From positions 1-63,895 of the forward strand of contig NZ_JAFYYT010000022.1 of the NCBI RefSeq assembly GCF_017549005.1: 63,895 bases of DNA, read 5' to 3'. How positions within the stretch are numbered: the first letter of the stretch is position 1; every line of letters starts with the position of its first letter. A program made the position numbers and the translations under genes. Origin of the DNA: Ruminococcus sp. (GTDB taxonomy: Bacteria > Bacillota > Clostridia > Oscillospirales > Ruminococcaceae). Under the pieces are notes generated by a model. The model had not been told where the DNA came from. It worked only from the letters and a program-made list of their open reading frames with translations, and made no database searches. Shown here piece after piece: positions 25,179 to 34,183 of this stretch.

Positions 25179-26747
25179 ATGGACAACAAATTACTGAACG
25201 AAACAACTGACGCCGTAAAAAAAGTCATAGATCACTTCGGCATTGATATACTTTCCGACCATAAGAAATTCTGCTCGGCATTTTCGGACTTTGCACCGAA
25301 GCTTTCCAAGGAGAACAAGGCATTTTTCGTCGCGCTCAGCGAGGACATCGGCGTTATGTTCATACGCGAGAACGAAGCCGTTCTTTCGGGCAGCAAAAGC
25401 GCCGATGAAACTGTTCAGCGCGCTGCTGCGGAGATAAGCGAGTACCTCAACGCCGAAAAGGCGGAGCTAGTCACCCAGAGTATCGCCGCTTCTCTCGGCT
25501 GGAAGCTGAGAAGCAGCGCTCCCGAAGCTTCGTCCGTGTCATCTGCGGGGAGCAGCTCCTCAAACTCTCTCATTGAAGATCTCTTCCGCCGCGCACAGGG
25601 CGGCGACAATGACGCCTGTTTCAATCTTGCGGAGCGCTTTTTCTACGGAAGAGGCATTAAACAGGACTACGCAAAGGCTGTGAAATGGTACGCTCTTTCC
25701 GCCGACCGCGGTGATTGCAGCTCACAGAAAAAGCTGGCGGACTGCTATTACCTCGGACAGGGTGCTGACCGAAATATCAGAATGGCGGCAAAGTATTACG
25801 AGCTTGCCGCAGAACAGGGAGATTACGACTCGCAGAAGGCTCTTATCCGCTGCTATACCGTCGGCGGAACAGGTTTCCCTGTAAACAGGGCCAAAGCAAA
25901 GCATTTTTCCGAGCGCTATGGTATCTCCGCAAGCGCCGGGACCTCCGACGGACTGCTGAAAAGCGCCCAGAACGGTGACGCAGAGGCGCAGTTCAAGCTT
26001 GGAAATATGTACCTCAGGGGCGTTGGAGTCGAGCAGGACAGTGAAAAAGCCATTTACTGGCTGAAACTCGCGGCTCAGCAGGGAAACTCCGCAGCTCAGT
26101 ACAACGTTGCCTGCTGTTATCTGTCGGGGATAGGCGTGCCGCAGGACAAGATAACGGCTGTTATGATGTTCAACGAAGCCGCTAAAAACGGAGACCTCGA
26201 CGCTCTCAACAACCTTGCGGGCTGCTGTATGCGCGGCGAGGGAACGGCTAAGGATCAGGGACTTGCAGCTAAATACTACAAGCAGGCTGCTGAACAGAGC
26301 CACGCAAAGGCTCAGTACAATTACGGCGAATGCCTTTTCAACGGCTACGGAGTCCCGAAAGATCAGGAAGAAGCCGTAAAATGGTTCAAACAGGCTGCTG
26401 AACAGGGCGATCCCGACGGACAGTACTCCTACGGGTGGTGTCTCCTCAACGGAACAGGAGCTCCGCAGGACCCGGTGACCGCAAAGGAAATGCTGGAGCT
26501 TGCCGCAGAACAGCACCACACTGCTGCCGAAAAAGAGCTGGGGTACTGCTATACCAACGGTACGGGAACGTTCAAGAACTTTGCAATTGCTGCAAAATAC
26601 TTCGGCAAGGCTGCTGCCGACGGCGATATGGAAGCCGCTGAGGTGCTTGTTGCCTGCTATAAATACGGCGGCGAATACCTCGCCGCAAACGAGGCAAAGG
26701 CTCATCGCTATGCGGAGCAGTACGGACTTGATTACTATGAGATATAA
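25179..26747 (+). CDS. Sel1-like repeat protein
   Basis: The 522-residue cytosolic protein has an N-terminal alpha-helical region (about 1-110), a Ser-rich hinge (about 112-128) and about ten Sel1-like repeats (36-residue pattern GDxxAQYNLGxxYxxGxGVxxDxxKAxxWFxxAAEQ) to the C-terminus. Such repeats form superhelical protein-binding scaffolds. The repeat between about 225 and 260 is degenerate (Cys-rich, ends with KAKHFSERYG) and resembles the final one (KAHRYAEQYG), so the array looks like two blocks each closed by a cap. The start follows CGGAGG. Partner unknown. Confidence 0.88.
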   Translation: MDNKLLNETTDAVKKVIDHFGIDILSDHKKFCSAFSDFAPKLSKENKAFFVALSEDIGVMFIRENEAVLSGSKSADETVQRAAAEISEYLNAEKAELVTQSIAASLGWKLRSSAPEASSVSSAGSSSSNSLIEDLFRRAQGGDNDACFNLAERFFYGRGIKQDYAKAVKWYALSADRGDCSSQKKLADCYYLGQGADRNIRMAAKYYELAAEQGDYDSQKALIRCYTVGGTGFPVNRAKAKHFSERYGISASAGTSDGLLKSAQNGDAEAQFKLGNMYLRGVGVEQDSEKAIYWLKLAAQQGNSAAQYNVACCYLSGIGVPQDKITAVMMFNEAAKNGDLDALNNLAGCCMRGEGTAKDQGLAAKYYKQAAEQSHAKAQYNYGECLFNGYGVPKDQEEAVKWFKQAAEQGDPDGQYSYGWCLLNGTGAPQDPVTAKEMLELAAEQHHTAAEKELGYCYTNGTGTFKNFAIAAKYFGKAAADGDMEAAEVLVACYKYGGEYLAANEAKAHRYAEQYGLDYYEI

Positions 26748-26783
26748 TGAAGAGCTAAGTCATGGACTTCGTCAGTGAGCAAT

Positions 26784-26837
26784 AGGGACGCCCAAATGGC
26801 GTCCCTGCTAATATTTAATCACTATTCACTAATCACT
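26784..26837. repeat. Hairpin plus 7-bp array before iscS
   Basis: AGGGACGCC-CAAAT-GGCGTCCCT (26784-26806) can terminate the Sel1 transcript; AATCACT/ATTCACT/AATCACT units follow at 26817-26837. Confidence 0.6.
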
Positions 26838-26870
26838 CGACCGGCCTGTGTTTCACATGGTTAACAGGAG

Positions 26871-26899
26871 TTGCAATTACAGGAAAGCAGTGATATAAT
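26871..26899 (+). promoter_or_regulatory. iscS-iscU promoter
   Basis: TTGCAA (26871-26876), 17 bp, TATAAT (26894-26899). Confidence 0.75.
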
Positions 26900-26939
26900 A
26901 TACTTATTCGATAGGTTAAATATAAATAAGGAGAATAAT

Positions 26940-28130
26940 ATGGAAAAAAGGTTCATATATGCCGATAATGCCGCAACTACGGCGGTCTCGGAGGAAGTCC
27001 TGGAGGCTATGCTCCCCTACTTCCGCGAGGGCTACGGCAATGCTTCGAGCATTTACAAGCTGGGACGCGACGCACAGAGAGCTGTTGAGAACGCCCGCGA
27101 AAAGGTGGCAAAGGCGCTGGGCGCAGAGCCGCGTGAGATATTCTTTACAAGCTGCGGCTCGGAGGCTGATAACTGGGCTATCAAGGGTACAGCGGAGCTT
27201 ATGGCCAAAAAGGGCAAAAAACACATAATAACCTCTGTATTTGAACACCATGCAGTGCTCCATACTACGGAATATCTCGAAAAGCACGGCTTTGAGGTAA
27301 CATATATCCCCGTAAGCGACAAGGGTCTCATCGACCCTGAGGACATACGCAAGGCTATCCGCGAGGATACAGCTCTTGTGACTGTCATGTACGCCAACAA
27401 CGAAATAGGCACTATCCAGCCAATAGACGAAATTGCTGCTATATGCAGCGAAAAGGGCGTACTTTTTCACACTGACGCAGTTCAAGCTGTGGGTCATGTG
27501 GATATCGACGTCCACAAGCAGGGCATTGATATGCTTTCGCTCTCGGGACACAAGATACACGGTCAGAAGGGTATCGGAGCCCTTTATATCCGAAAGGGAC
27601 TTGTACTGCCGAATCTTATACACGGTGGCGGTCAGGAGCGCGGCAAGCGCGCAGGCACGGAGAATGTTCCTGCAATAGTTGGTCTCGGAGTCGCTATTGA
27701 AGCTGCAACTCGCAATATTGCCGAGAAGAACGCAGTCATAATCCCGCGCAGGAACAAACTCATCGACAATATCCTGAAGCTCCCTTACACTCGTCTCAAC
27801 GGCGACAGGGACAAGCGTCTCCCAGGCAATGTCAATATCTCTTTTGAGGGCATAGAGGGAGAGTCGCTGCTGCTCATGCTGGACATGAACGGTATCTGCG
27901 CTTCATCGGGTTCAGCCTGCACATCGGGCTCTCTTGACCCGTCACACGTTCTGCTCTCAATAGGTCTGAAGCACGAAGTCGCTCACGGCTCGCTGAGGCT
28001 TTCTATCGAAGATGATATCACCGACGAGGATATCGACTATATCCTCGAGGTCATACCGAAAGTTGTGAAGCACCTCCGCGATATGTCTCCTGTGTGGGAG
28101 AAGATGATGAAGGGCGAAAAGTACGAATAA
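26940..28130 (+). CDS. iscS: Cysteine desulfurase (NifS/IscS type)
   Basis: The 396-residue PLP enzyme moves sulfur from cysteine to the IscU scaffold for Fe-S cluster assembly. The PLP lysine is in [12 protein letters not shown], and the catalytic cysteine loop is SGSACTSGS (group I, IscS/NifS type). The ATG at 26940 follows AAGGAG; an upstream in-frame Met overlaps the promoter and is not credible. iscU starts 12 bases after the stop. No Rrf2-type regulator is adjacent. In clostridia this pair is often named nifS-nifU, with no link to nitrogen fixation implied. Confidence 0.96.
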   Translation: MEKRFIYADNAATTAVSEEVLEAMLPYFREGYGNASSIYKLGRDAQRAVENAREKVAKALGAEPREIFFTSCGSEADNWAIKGTAELMAKKGKKHIITSVFEHHAVLHTTEYLEKHGFEVTYIPVSDKGLIDPEDIRKAIREDTALVTVMYANNEIGTIQPIDEIAAICSEKGVLFHTDAVQAVGHVDIDVHKQGIDMLSLSGHKIHGQKGIGALYIRKGLVLPNLIHGGGQERGKRAGTENVPAIVGLGVAIEAATRNIAEKNAVIIPRRNKLIDNILKLPYTRLNGDRDKRLPGNVNISFEGIEGESLLLMLDMNGICASSGSACTSGSLDPSHVLLSIGLKHEVAHGSLRLSIEDDITDEDIDYILEVIPKVVKHLRDMSPVWEKMMKGEKYE

Positions 28131-28142
28131 AGGAGTAAAATT

Positions 28143-28559
28143 ATGTTATACAGCGAAAAGGTCCTCGACCATTTTTCAAATCCGCGCAACGTCGGCGAAA
28201 TTGAGGACGCAGACGGCATCGGAGAAATAGGAAACGCCAAGTGCGGCGATATCATGAAAATGTACCTCAAGATCGACGATAACACTATCACAGACGTGAA
28301 GTTCAAGACCTTCGGCTGCGGTGCGGCAGTTGCCACATCTTCAATGGCTACCGAGCTCATCAAGGGCAAGTCCATCGACGACGCTCTCAAGCTGACAAAC
28401 CAGGCAGTAGTTGAAGCTCTCGACGGTCTCCCTGCGGTAAAGATACACTGTTCAGTCCTTGCCGAACAGGCAGTCCGCGCTGCACTTTCGGACTATTACA
28501 CACGTCAGGGCATTGATCCCGTGCCGATAGTGGGCGAAATAAAGGAACCTGAGGAATAA
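28143..28559 (+). CDS. iscU: Fe-S cluster scaffold (IscU/NifU N-terminal type)
   Basis: The 138-residue protein has the three scaffold cysteines in NAKCGD, FGCGAAV and HCSVLAEQ. It receives sulfur from the cysteine desulfurase encoded 12 bases upstream. The LPPVK chaperone-binding motif of gammaproteobacterial IscU appears here as LPAVK, and the extra C-terminal NifU domain is absent. A strong terminator follows. Confidence 0.95.
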   Translation: MLYSEKVLDHFSNPRNVGEIEDADGIGEIGNAKCGDIMKMYLKIDDNTITDVKFKTFGCGAAVATSSMATELIKGKSIDDALKLTNQAVVEALDGLPAVKIHCSVLAEQAVRAALSDYYTRQGIDPVPIVGEIKEPEE

Positions 28560-28605
28560 AAGCCGTCAGCTTTCAGGCGCTTATGACTGATATATATGTT
28601 TTTAA

Positions 28606-28637
28606 AGCGAGTGATTTTTTGTCACTCGCTTTTTTTA
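28606..28637 (+). terminator. iscS-iscU terminator
   Basis: AGCGAGTGA pairs with TCACTCGCT, followed by seven T. Confidence 0.9.
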
Positions 28638-28693
28638 TGTGCAAGAATTTAAATAAGAAACAATATATTTATCACTTTTCGTTATTTCAGATA

Positions 28694-28722
28694 TTGCTTT
28701 ATAAGCTGAAATATGTTATAAT
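28694..28722 (+). promoter_or_regulatory. Promoter of the epimerase gene
   Basis: TTGCTT (28694-28699), 17 bp, TATAAT (28717-28722). Confidence 0.7.
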
Positions 28723-28780
28723 AAAACCAACAGTTTTACAGAGCATTATACAAATATTTCAGTAAGAGGTGAACAAAAAC

Positions 28781-29785
28781 ATGAAGATACTACTCGTCGG
28801 CGGCACAGGAACTATCAGTATGGCTGTTACGAAGCTCCTTGCTCGGCAGGGACATGAGGTCATACTCCTCAACCGAGGCTGCCGTAACGATGATCTTCCG
28901 GAAAACGTAAGAACTATACAATGCGATATCTCGGACGAGGCAGACGCTGCAAAGAAGCTTGCGGATATGAGCTTTGACTGTGTCGGTGAGTTCATTGGCT
29001 TCGTTCCGTCACAGGTCGAACGTGATTTCAGACTTTTCAGCGGCAAAACAAAGCAGTACATCTATATAAGCTCCGCTTCCGCTTATCAGAAGCCCCTTGC
29101 GGACTGCGTTATCACGGAGAGCACACCGCTTTCCAATCCCCACTGGCAGTACTCACGGGATAAGATAGCCTGCGAGGAATACCTCATGAAGCAGTACCGC
29201 GAAAACGGCTTCCCGATCACTATCGTCCGTCCCAGCCACACCTACGACGAAAGGTCGGTGCCGCTCGGAGTTCACGGCGACAAGGGCAGCTGGCAGGTGG
29301 TAAAGCGCATAATGGAGGGAAAGCCCGTGATAATACACGGCGACGGAACTTCCCTGTGGACGATAACCCACAACAGCGATTTCGCAAAGGCTTATGCAGG
29401 GCTGGTGGGAAATATCCACGCTATCGGACAGGCTTTCCATATCACATCTGACGAAAGCGTCACATGGAATCAGATATACTCGATAATCGCCGATGAGCTG
29501 GGAGTTGAGCTCAAAGCCTGCTATGTGCCGTCATCGGTGCTGAACGCCATAGGTCCCTATGATTTTGAGGGAACTCTCCTGGGCGACAAGGCTCATACGG
29601 TAATATTCGACAACTCGAAGATAAAACGCGCAGTTCCGGGATTTACGGCGACTGTCCGTGCAGACCGTGGCATCAGGAACACTGTCAGGTACATTCTTTC
29701 TCATGAGGAATGTCAGACGGACGATGAAGAGTTCGACCGCTGGTGCGATAAGGTAGTAAATGCTATGAATAATATAAAAATATAA
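28781..29785 (+). CDS. NAD-dependent epimerase/dehydratase family protein
   Basis: The 334-residue extended SDR protein has the nucleotide loop VGGTGTIS, YISSASAY and Y(x)3K-like YSRDKIACE. It resembles NAD-epimerases acting on nucleotide sugars or isoflavone-reductase-like SDRs; the substrate cannot be told. The ATG at 28781 is well placed behind AAGAGGTG; a GTG four codons earlier overlaps that ribosome site and is rejected. The alcohol dehydrogenase gene starts 16 bases downstream, so the two are likely co-transcribed. Confidence 0.85.
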   Translation: MKILLVGGTGTISMAVTKLLARQGHEVILLNRGCRNDDLPENVRTIQCDISDEADAAKKLADMSFDCVGEFIGFVPSQVERDFRLFSGKTKQYIYISSASAYQKPLADCVITESTPLSNPHWQYSRDKIACEEYLMKQYRENGFPITIVRPSHTYDERSVPLGVHGDKGSWQVVKRIMEGKPVIIHGDGTSLWTITHNSDFAKAYAGLVGNIHAIGQAFHITSDESVTWNQIYSIIADELGVELKACYVPSSVLNAIGPYDFEGTLLGDKAHTVIFDNSKIKRAVPGFTATVRADRGIRNTVRYILSHEECQTDDEEFDRWCDKVVNAMNNIKI

Positions 29786-29801
29786 CAAGGGAGGATACAT
29801 A

Positions 29802-30980
29802 ATGGATAATTTTCAGTTTTACAGCCCCACTGAGTTCGTTTTCGGAAGGGACACAGAAACAAAGGCAGGAGAAATGGTAAAAAAATACGGCGGAACAAAG
29901 GTGCTCATACACTATGGCTCAGGCTCTGCCGTAAAATCGGGACTTATCACAAAGGTAAGGAATTCCCTCAGCGAGTGCGGTATCGAGTTTACCGAGCTTG
30001 GCGGAGTTCAGCCAAATCCCCGTGATACGCTTATTTATAAGGGAATACAGCTCTGCCGCGATGAAAAGGTCGATTTCATACTGTCGGTCGGCGGCGGCTC
30101 ATGTATAGACTCCTCAAAGGCTATCGCTCTCGGAGTACCGTATGACGGCGATTTCTGGGACTTCTACGGTACAGGCAAGGAAGTTGAGAACGCTCTTCCC
30201 ATAGGTACTATCCTCACTATCGCTGCGGCAGGCAGCGAGGGTTCGGGAGCTTCCGTAGTTACAAAGGAAGAGGGCAGCTTAAAGCGTGATGTGGGCTCGG
30301 ACAAGCTTCGTCCCCGCTTCTCCATACTCGACCCTGAGCTCACCTGTTCGCTCCCTGCATATCAGACAGCCTGCGGAGCTACGGATATAATGGCTCACGT
30401 TTTCGAGCGCTATTTCACAAATACCCACGAGGTAGAGATAACAGACCGCCTCTGCGAAGCTGTTCTCCTCACCATGATAAAGGAAACTCCCCGTGTTATC
30501 GCTCAGCCCGACAACTACGAGGCAAGAGCAAACATCATGTGGGCAGGTACAGTTGCTCACAACGATATTGTCGGAGTCGGCAGAAGTCAGGACTGGAACA
30601 GCCACCGCATAGAGCATGAACTCTCGGCTCTGTACGACTGTGCTCACGGTGCAGGACTTGCGGTCGTTATGCCTGCGTGGATGGAATTTGTCTACAAGCA
30701 CAATGTTATGCGCTTCGCTCAGATGGCGGTAAGAGTATGGGGATGTCAGATGAACTTCGAGAATCCCGACGAGACCGCTCTTGAGGGAATACAGTGCTTC
30801 CGCGGTTTCCTCCGCAGTATCGGTATGCCGATAAACTTTAGGGAGCTCGGTGCAAAGGAAGAGGATATACCGCAGCTCGTTGAAAAGCTCGGTATCGGCG
30901 ACGGCAAGACAGGCGGATTCGTTCATCTTTCCGCACAGGATATCGCTACGATATACCGTATCGCCGCTCATGCCGAGTGA
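29802..30980 (+). CDS. Iron-containing alcohol dehydrogenase (butanol dehydrogenase type)
   Basis: The 392-residue family III dehydrogenase has the NAD(P) loop GGGSCIDSSKAIALG, the metal-site histidines in NSHRIEHELSALYDCAHGAGLA, and the closing GGFVHLSAQDI. The nearest functional class is the NADPH butanol/aldehyde dehydrogenases BdhA/YqhD; a role in fermentative aldehyde reduction is plausible. The start follows GGGAGGATACATA. It converges on the M50 gene with one base between the stop codons. Confidence 0.9.
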   Translation: MDNFQFYSPTEFVFGRDTETKAGEMVKKYGGTKVLIHYGSGSAVKSGLITKVRNSLSECGIEFTELGGVQPNPRDTLIYKGIQLCRDEKVDFILSVGGGSCIDSSKAIALGVPYDGDFWDFYGTGKEVENALPIGTILTIAAAGSEGSGASVVTKEEGSLKRDVGSDKLRPRFSILDPELTCSLPAYQTACGATDIMAHVFERYFTNTHEVEITDRLCEAVLLTMIKETPRVIAQPDNYEARANIMWAGTVAHNDIVGVGRSQDWNSHRIEHELSALYDCAHGAGLAVVMPAWMEFVYKHNVMRFAQMAVRVWGCQMNFENPDETALEGIQCFRGFLRSIGMPINFRELGAKEEDIPQLVEKLGIGDGKTGGFVHLSAQDIATIYRIAAHAE

Positions 30981-30981
30981 G

Positions 30982-31554
30982 CTATCTGCGGATATCGCCT
31001 ATAAAAAGCGCGACTGAAGCTATCAGCAGCGGCACTGCGGCTGCACCGCACAGATATGCCGCAGCAGCTGCACATATTACAAGAGTGAGCTTTACGGCAT
31101 TCAGTAAAGCATTGACGGCACGCTCAGACGCCGTGCCTTCAGTCAGAAGAGCTATTACAGCTCCTCCGTCGAGACTGCGGTAGGGCAGCATATTGTAGAC
31201 GGCTGCCATAAGGTCGATGAGGGGGAAATCTCCTCCGCAGCCTGAAAGCTTCACTATTAAAAATACGATAATATTGGCGGCAGGTCCCGAAAGCAGCACG
31301 AAAAGGCTGTTTTTCACAGGGACTATGCCGCCTTTCCGCATTATTATGCAAATCCCTGCGCCGCTCAGCTCCACAGCATTCACCCGGCCTCCACAGGTGA
31401 GCAGAGCGATGATGTGTCCGGATTCGTGTACGGCACAGGCAGTATAAAACGCAAGCATGAGCCGGCTGTCACGGAGCATGAAGATAAGCGCATTGAACAC
31501 GAAAAACGAGAAATAAATGCGGACTGCACAGCCTTTTACCCTAAAGCTTATCAA
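30982..31554 (-). CDS. M50 (site-2 type) membrane metalloprotease, SpoIVFB-like
   Basis: The 190-residue protein is almost entirely hydrophobic, with about five membrane segments. The zinc motif is AVHESGHIIALL (HExxH) and the third ligand motif is NMLPYRSLDGG, as in SpoIVFB and related intramembrane proteases that cleave membrane-bound pro-factors. It lacks the CBS domain of longer family members. Its start overlaps the end of a small single-pass protein gene by 14 bases, so the two are translationally coupled. Its substrate (sporulation sigma precursor or other) cannot be told here. Confidence 0.85.
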   Translation of the reverse strand: MISFRVKGCAVRIYFSFFVFNALIFMLRDSRLMLAFYTACAVHESGHIIALLTCGGRVNAVELSGAGICIIMRKGGIVPVKNSLFVLLSGPAANIIVFLIVKLSGCGGDFPLIDLMAAVYNMLPYRSLDGGAVIALLTEGTASERAVNALLNAVKLTLVICAAAAAYLCGAAAVPLLIASVALFIGDIRR

Positions 31555-31816
31555 AATATCCCGATATAATATCTATTGGATTCGGAATGACTTCGGAGCT
31601 GTCCGACGCAAGGCTCCGCACTATCTCAAGGACCTCTCCCGTGAGCTCTGGGCGGAAAATGCTGCCGCCGATAAAAAGCAGGGCGAGAAGTATACATATC
31701 ACTGCCTGTGCCGCGATAACGTCGTCCGCTCTGTTCCTGCGCTTTCTTTCGTACTCCTCCATGAGTGCCTCTGTGCTTTCGCTATCCGTTTCTTCGCAGA
31801 CTTCTTCGTTTTCCAT
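31541..31816 (-). CDS. Small single-pass membrane protein coupled to the M50 protease
   Basis: The 91-residue protein has an acidic N-terminus (about 1-27, Glu-rich), a membrane segment (about 34-55) and a short acidic outer tail. It starts behind GAGGTGATGTT and overlaps the M50 gene by 14 bases. It is not homologous in any visible way to SpoIVFA or BofA but is in the right place to be a partner, inhibitor or substrate of the protease. Confidence 0.7.
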   Translation of the reverse strand: MENEEVCEETDSESTEALMEEYERKRRNRADDVIAAQAVICILLALLFIGGSIFRPELTGEVLEIVRSLASDSSEVIPNPIDIISGYFDKL

Positions 31817-31943
31817 AACATCACCTCATTAATCAATATGCGGAAAAATGCGAAAAATGCAAAAAAAGCCATGTTTTTTTCGCTTTTTCGTGTTAATAAT
31901 ATATTTGCGGAGCGATCCGCAAAACAATCAGAGGTAAATGCTT

Positions 31944-32678
31944 ATGAAAATAAACGCTTCCGCTGCATTGCTGACTGCGGCTGTTCTGCCATGCACGGCA
32001 GTTTACGCTGCCGACAGCACGAAGATCGGCTACGGTCAGGGAACGGCTGTCGATGAGAAAAACCGACCCGTTGACGCAGTGCAGTTCAACAGCCGATTCG
32101 GCGACCTTGATGCCTTCGCCCTGTCGGGGGACGATAAACGAATAATCATCACCTTTGATCAGGGCTACGAAAACGGCTATACCGCCAGGATACTCGATAC
32201 TCTCAGGGAAAAGAACGTACAGGCGATATTCTTTCTGACAGGTCCTTACGCAAAAACGGAGAGCGCTCTTGTAAAGCGTATGATAAACGAGGGACATATC
32301 CTCGGAAATCACGGCATGACCCATGCAAGTCTGCCGACTCTCTGTGATGAGGACGCAAAGAAAGAGATAATGTCGCTGCACGACTATGTAATGAACAATT
32401 ACGGCTATCAGATGCAGTACTTCCGCTGTCCCTGCGGAGAATACTCCGAACAGGCACTGGAGACCGCGAAAAACTGCGGCTACAAGACACTTTTCTGGAG
32501 CAGCGCCTATGTGGACTGGAATACCAACTGTCAGCCTGACCCTGCCGAGGGGCTCAGAAAGCTCACCGACGCAGCGCACGGCGGAGAGATACTCCTTCTC
32601 CACTCTGTATCGGCTACGAATGCCGAAATACTGGGGCAGCTCATAGACAACTTCCGCGCCGGGGGCTTCGAGGTATAA
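31944..32678 (+). CDS. pdaA: Polysaccharide deacetylase (CE4), PdaA-like
   Basis: The 244-residue exported protein has a signal peptide (about 1-22) and a NodB domain. Motif 1 is TFDQGYENGYTARIL, whose FDxGYENGYT form is characteristic of the PdaA family that deacetylates N-acetylmuramic acid for muramic-delta-lactam in spore cortex. Motif 2 is GNHGMTH with both zinc histidines; motif 3 is FRCPCGEYS, where Cys replaces the common Pro and Arg. The ATG at 31944 is preferred to one two codons earlier because of spacing from GAGG. A perfect terminator follows. The sporulation role is inferred from the subfamily and from spore genes elsewhere in the window. Confidence 0.85.
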   Translation: MKINASAALLTAAVLPCTAVYAADSTKIGYGQGTAVDEKNRPVDAVQFNSRFGDLDAFALSGDDKRIIITFDQGYENGYTARILDTLREKNVQAIFFLTGPYAKTESALVKRMINEGHILGNHGMTHASLPTLCDEDAKKEIMSLHDYVMNNYGYQMQYFRCPCGEYSEQALETAKNCGYKTLFWSSAYVDWNTNCQPDPAEGLRKLTDAAHGGEILLLHSVSATNAEILGQLIDNFRAGGFEV

Positions 32679-32679
32679 G

Positions 32680-32709
32680 AAATGGGACACTTTCGTGTCC
32701 CATTTTTTC
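32680..32709 (+). terminator. pdaA terminator
   Basis: AAATGGGACAC-TTTC-GTGTCCCATTTTTT, starting at the stop codon. Confidence 0.9.
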
Positions 32710-32711
32710 AT

Positions 32712-32761
32712 CGGAGCGGCAAAGCCGCTCCCTGACAGCTAATGGCTAAAGGCTGACGGCT
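32712..32761. repeat. Hairpin plus 7-bp array
   Basis: GGAGCGGC-AAA-GCCGCTCC followed by GCTAATG/GCTAAAG/GCTGACG units (32738-32761), ending four bases from the DUF11 stop. Confidence 0.65.
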
Positions 32762-32764
32762 TTA

Positions 32765-33625
32765 TCAAGCAAGTCTGCCCTTGATAACAAGGGTGCTTAC
32801 GCCTGCCTGTGCAGTCCATTCGCCTGTTCTTGCGGTCTGCGAGAACTGTGCCGCGGGTACTGTCACCTGACCGTCGAGACTGGTGAAAACTCCCGTATCA
32901 GGGTCGTAGGCGTAGTTTGTGCCGGATACCCATGGAGTACCGTTGAACTCTGCAGTAAGTCCGCTGAGGGCAGGTGTGAAGGTATCACTGAAAATAACGT
33001 TATCAGCGGCTTCCGCAGGGACTGTTCCGAAATTCTGGATAATAAAGGTGTAGGTCACCTCGCCGTTCTCCTCGACAGCCGCAGGACTGAGCGACTTGCT
33101 GATAGCAAGGTCTATCTCGTCGCTGTAGGGAACAGTTTCCGAAGCTGTTATGGGCTCAAATCCTGTGCCGCTGACGGTAACTGTATTCACGATCTCAGCG
33201 TCGTCGCCCATAGGTGCAAAACTGTTCGCTTCAGCTGCATAGGCCAGCATTGCATTGCCGCCTGCAGGTACGTTTATACCTGTAACGGTAAGGGGCGAAA
33301 AAGAGGTTATCGTCGGAGCTGCCTGCTGAACGCCGTTTACATAGTACGCAAGGGTGCCTTCCTGATAGGTCAGCGGAACTGCCGAAGTTTCGTCCTCGCC
33401 GAAGCTGTACGCTCCGAGGTTGTCTGTGACGGTGAGTCCGTTGTAGCAGACAGAGCCTGTGTTCACTATGCTTATCATATAGACGTTCTCGCTGCCCTGT
33501 GAGTAGCTGTCGGAAACAGCGCTCTTTTCAACAGAAAGCACCTCGAGTATCTCGCCGGATGTTATATTTGAGCTTGCTACTGTTCCGTTGTAGGAAAGAG
33601 TAGCCTGATTATAGAAAGTTGCCAT
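32765..33625 (-). CDS. DUF11-domain protein without signal peptide
   Basis: The 286-residue protein begins MATFYNQATLSYNG and has two beta-sandwich DUF11-like halves (about 35-135 and 165-285; NTGSVCYNGLTVTDNLG, and KSLSPAA..NGEVTYTFIIQNFG). DUF11 domains normally occur in large secreted adhesins, yet no signal peptide, anchor or linker is present. Proteins with this start occur in other anaerobic Firmicutes; I know of no proven function. The second in-frame ATG is used because the first sits one base from GGAGG. Confidence 0.8.
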   Translation of the reverse strand: MATFYNQATLSYNGTVASSNITSGEILEVLSVEKSAVSDSYSQGSENVYMISIVNTGSVCYNGLTVTDNLGAYSFGEDETSAVPLTYQEGTLAYYVNGVQQAAPTITSFSPLTVTGINVPAGGNAMLAYAAEANSFAPMGDDAEIVNTVTVSGTGFEPITASETVPYSDEIDLAISKSLSPAAVEENGEVTYTFIIQNFGTVPAEAADNVIFSDTFTPALSGLTAEFNGTPWVSGTNYAYDPDTGVFTSLDGQVTVPAAQFSQTARTGEWTAQAGVSTLVIKGRLA

Positions 33626-33721
33626 ATACATTCCTCCATATGGCGGATATACCGCCGTATTAAGGGAGGGAAGTCTCCCTCCCTCGGTATATTATATGAC
33701 AGCCCGGAGCATTGCGTGATT

Positions 33722-34135
33722 TCAGATGATGATACCGCTGAAATGGTCTATCTCATGCTGTATTATCTCAGCTTCAAAGTCGCGGAATATATCGCGGCGG
33801 CGTTTGAACTTTTTATCCATGTATTCCACGGTTATTATACGATGACGTGTTGCCTGACGGACTCCGTTCAGTGAAAGGCAGCCCTCCTCTGTATCATAGG
33901 TCTCCTTTGACCTGTCAACTATCTTCGGGTTTATCATTGCAATGTACTCGTCGCCGATAAGTGCAACGAGTATGGTCTTATGAACGCCTATCATATTGGC
34001 AGCCATACCCACACATCGCTCCTCGTTTGCCTTTACAGTGTCGAGAAGGTCGCGGACTGTCTGCATATCGGCTTTTGTGGCAGGCTCCGACTTAATTGCG
34101 AGCACTGCTTCGTCCCTTACTATGTCTTTTACCAT
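33722..34135 (-). CDS. def: Peptide deformylase-like protein with altered motif 1
   Basis: The 137-residue protein has deformylase motif 2 EGCLSL (metal Cys) and motif 3 QHEIDHFSG (HExxH). Motif 1, normally GxGxAAxQ, reads CVGMAANM, so the oxyanion-hole Gln is Met. This short form exists in other Firmicutes, usually beside a canonical deformylase elsewhere; activity on formyl-Met peptides is uncertain. The start lies behind AAGGAGATTTTT. Confidence 0.85.
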   Translation of the reverse strand: MVKDIVRDEAVLAIKSEPATKADMQTVRDLLDTVKANEERCVGMAANMIGVHKTILVALIGDEYIAMINPKIVDRSKETYDTEEGCLSLNGVRQATRHRIITVEYMDKKFKRRRDIFRDFEAEIIQHEIDHFSGIII

Positions 34136-34183
34136 AAAAATCTCCTTTTCAAAGAAAAACGGGACAAAATGTCCCGTTAACGC

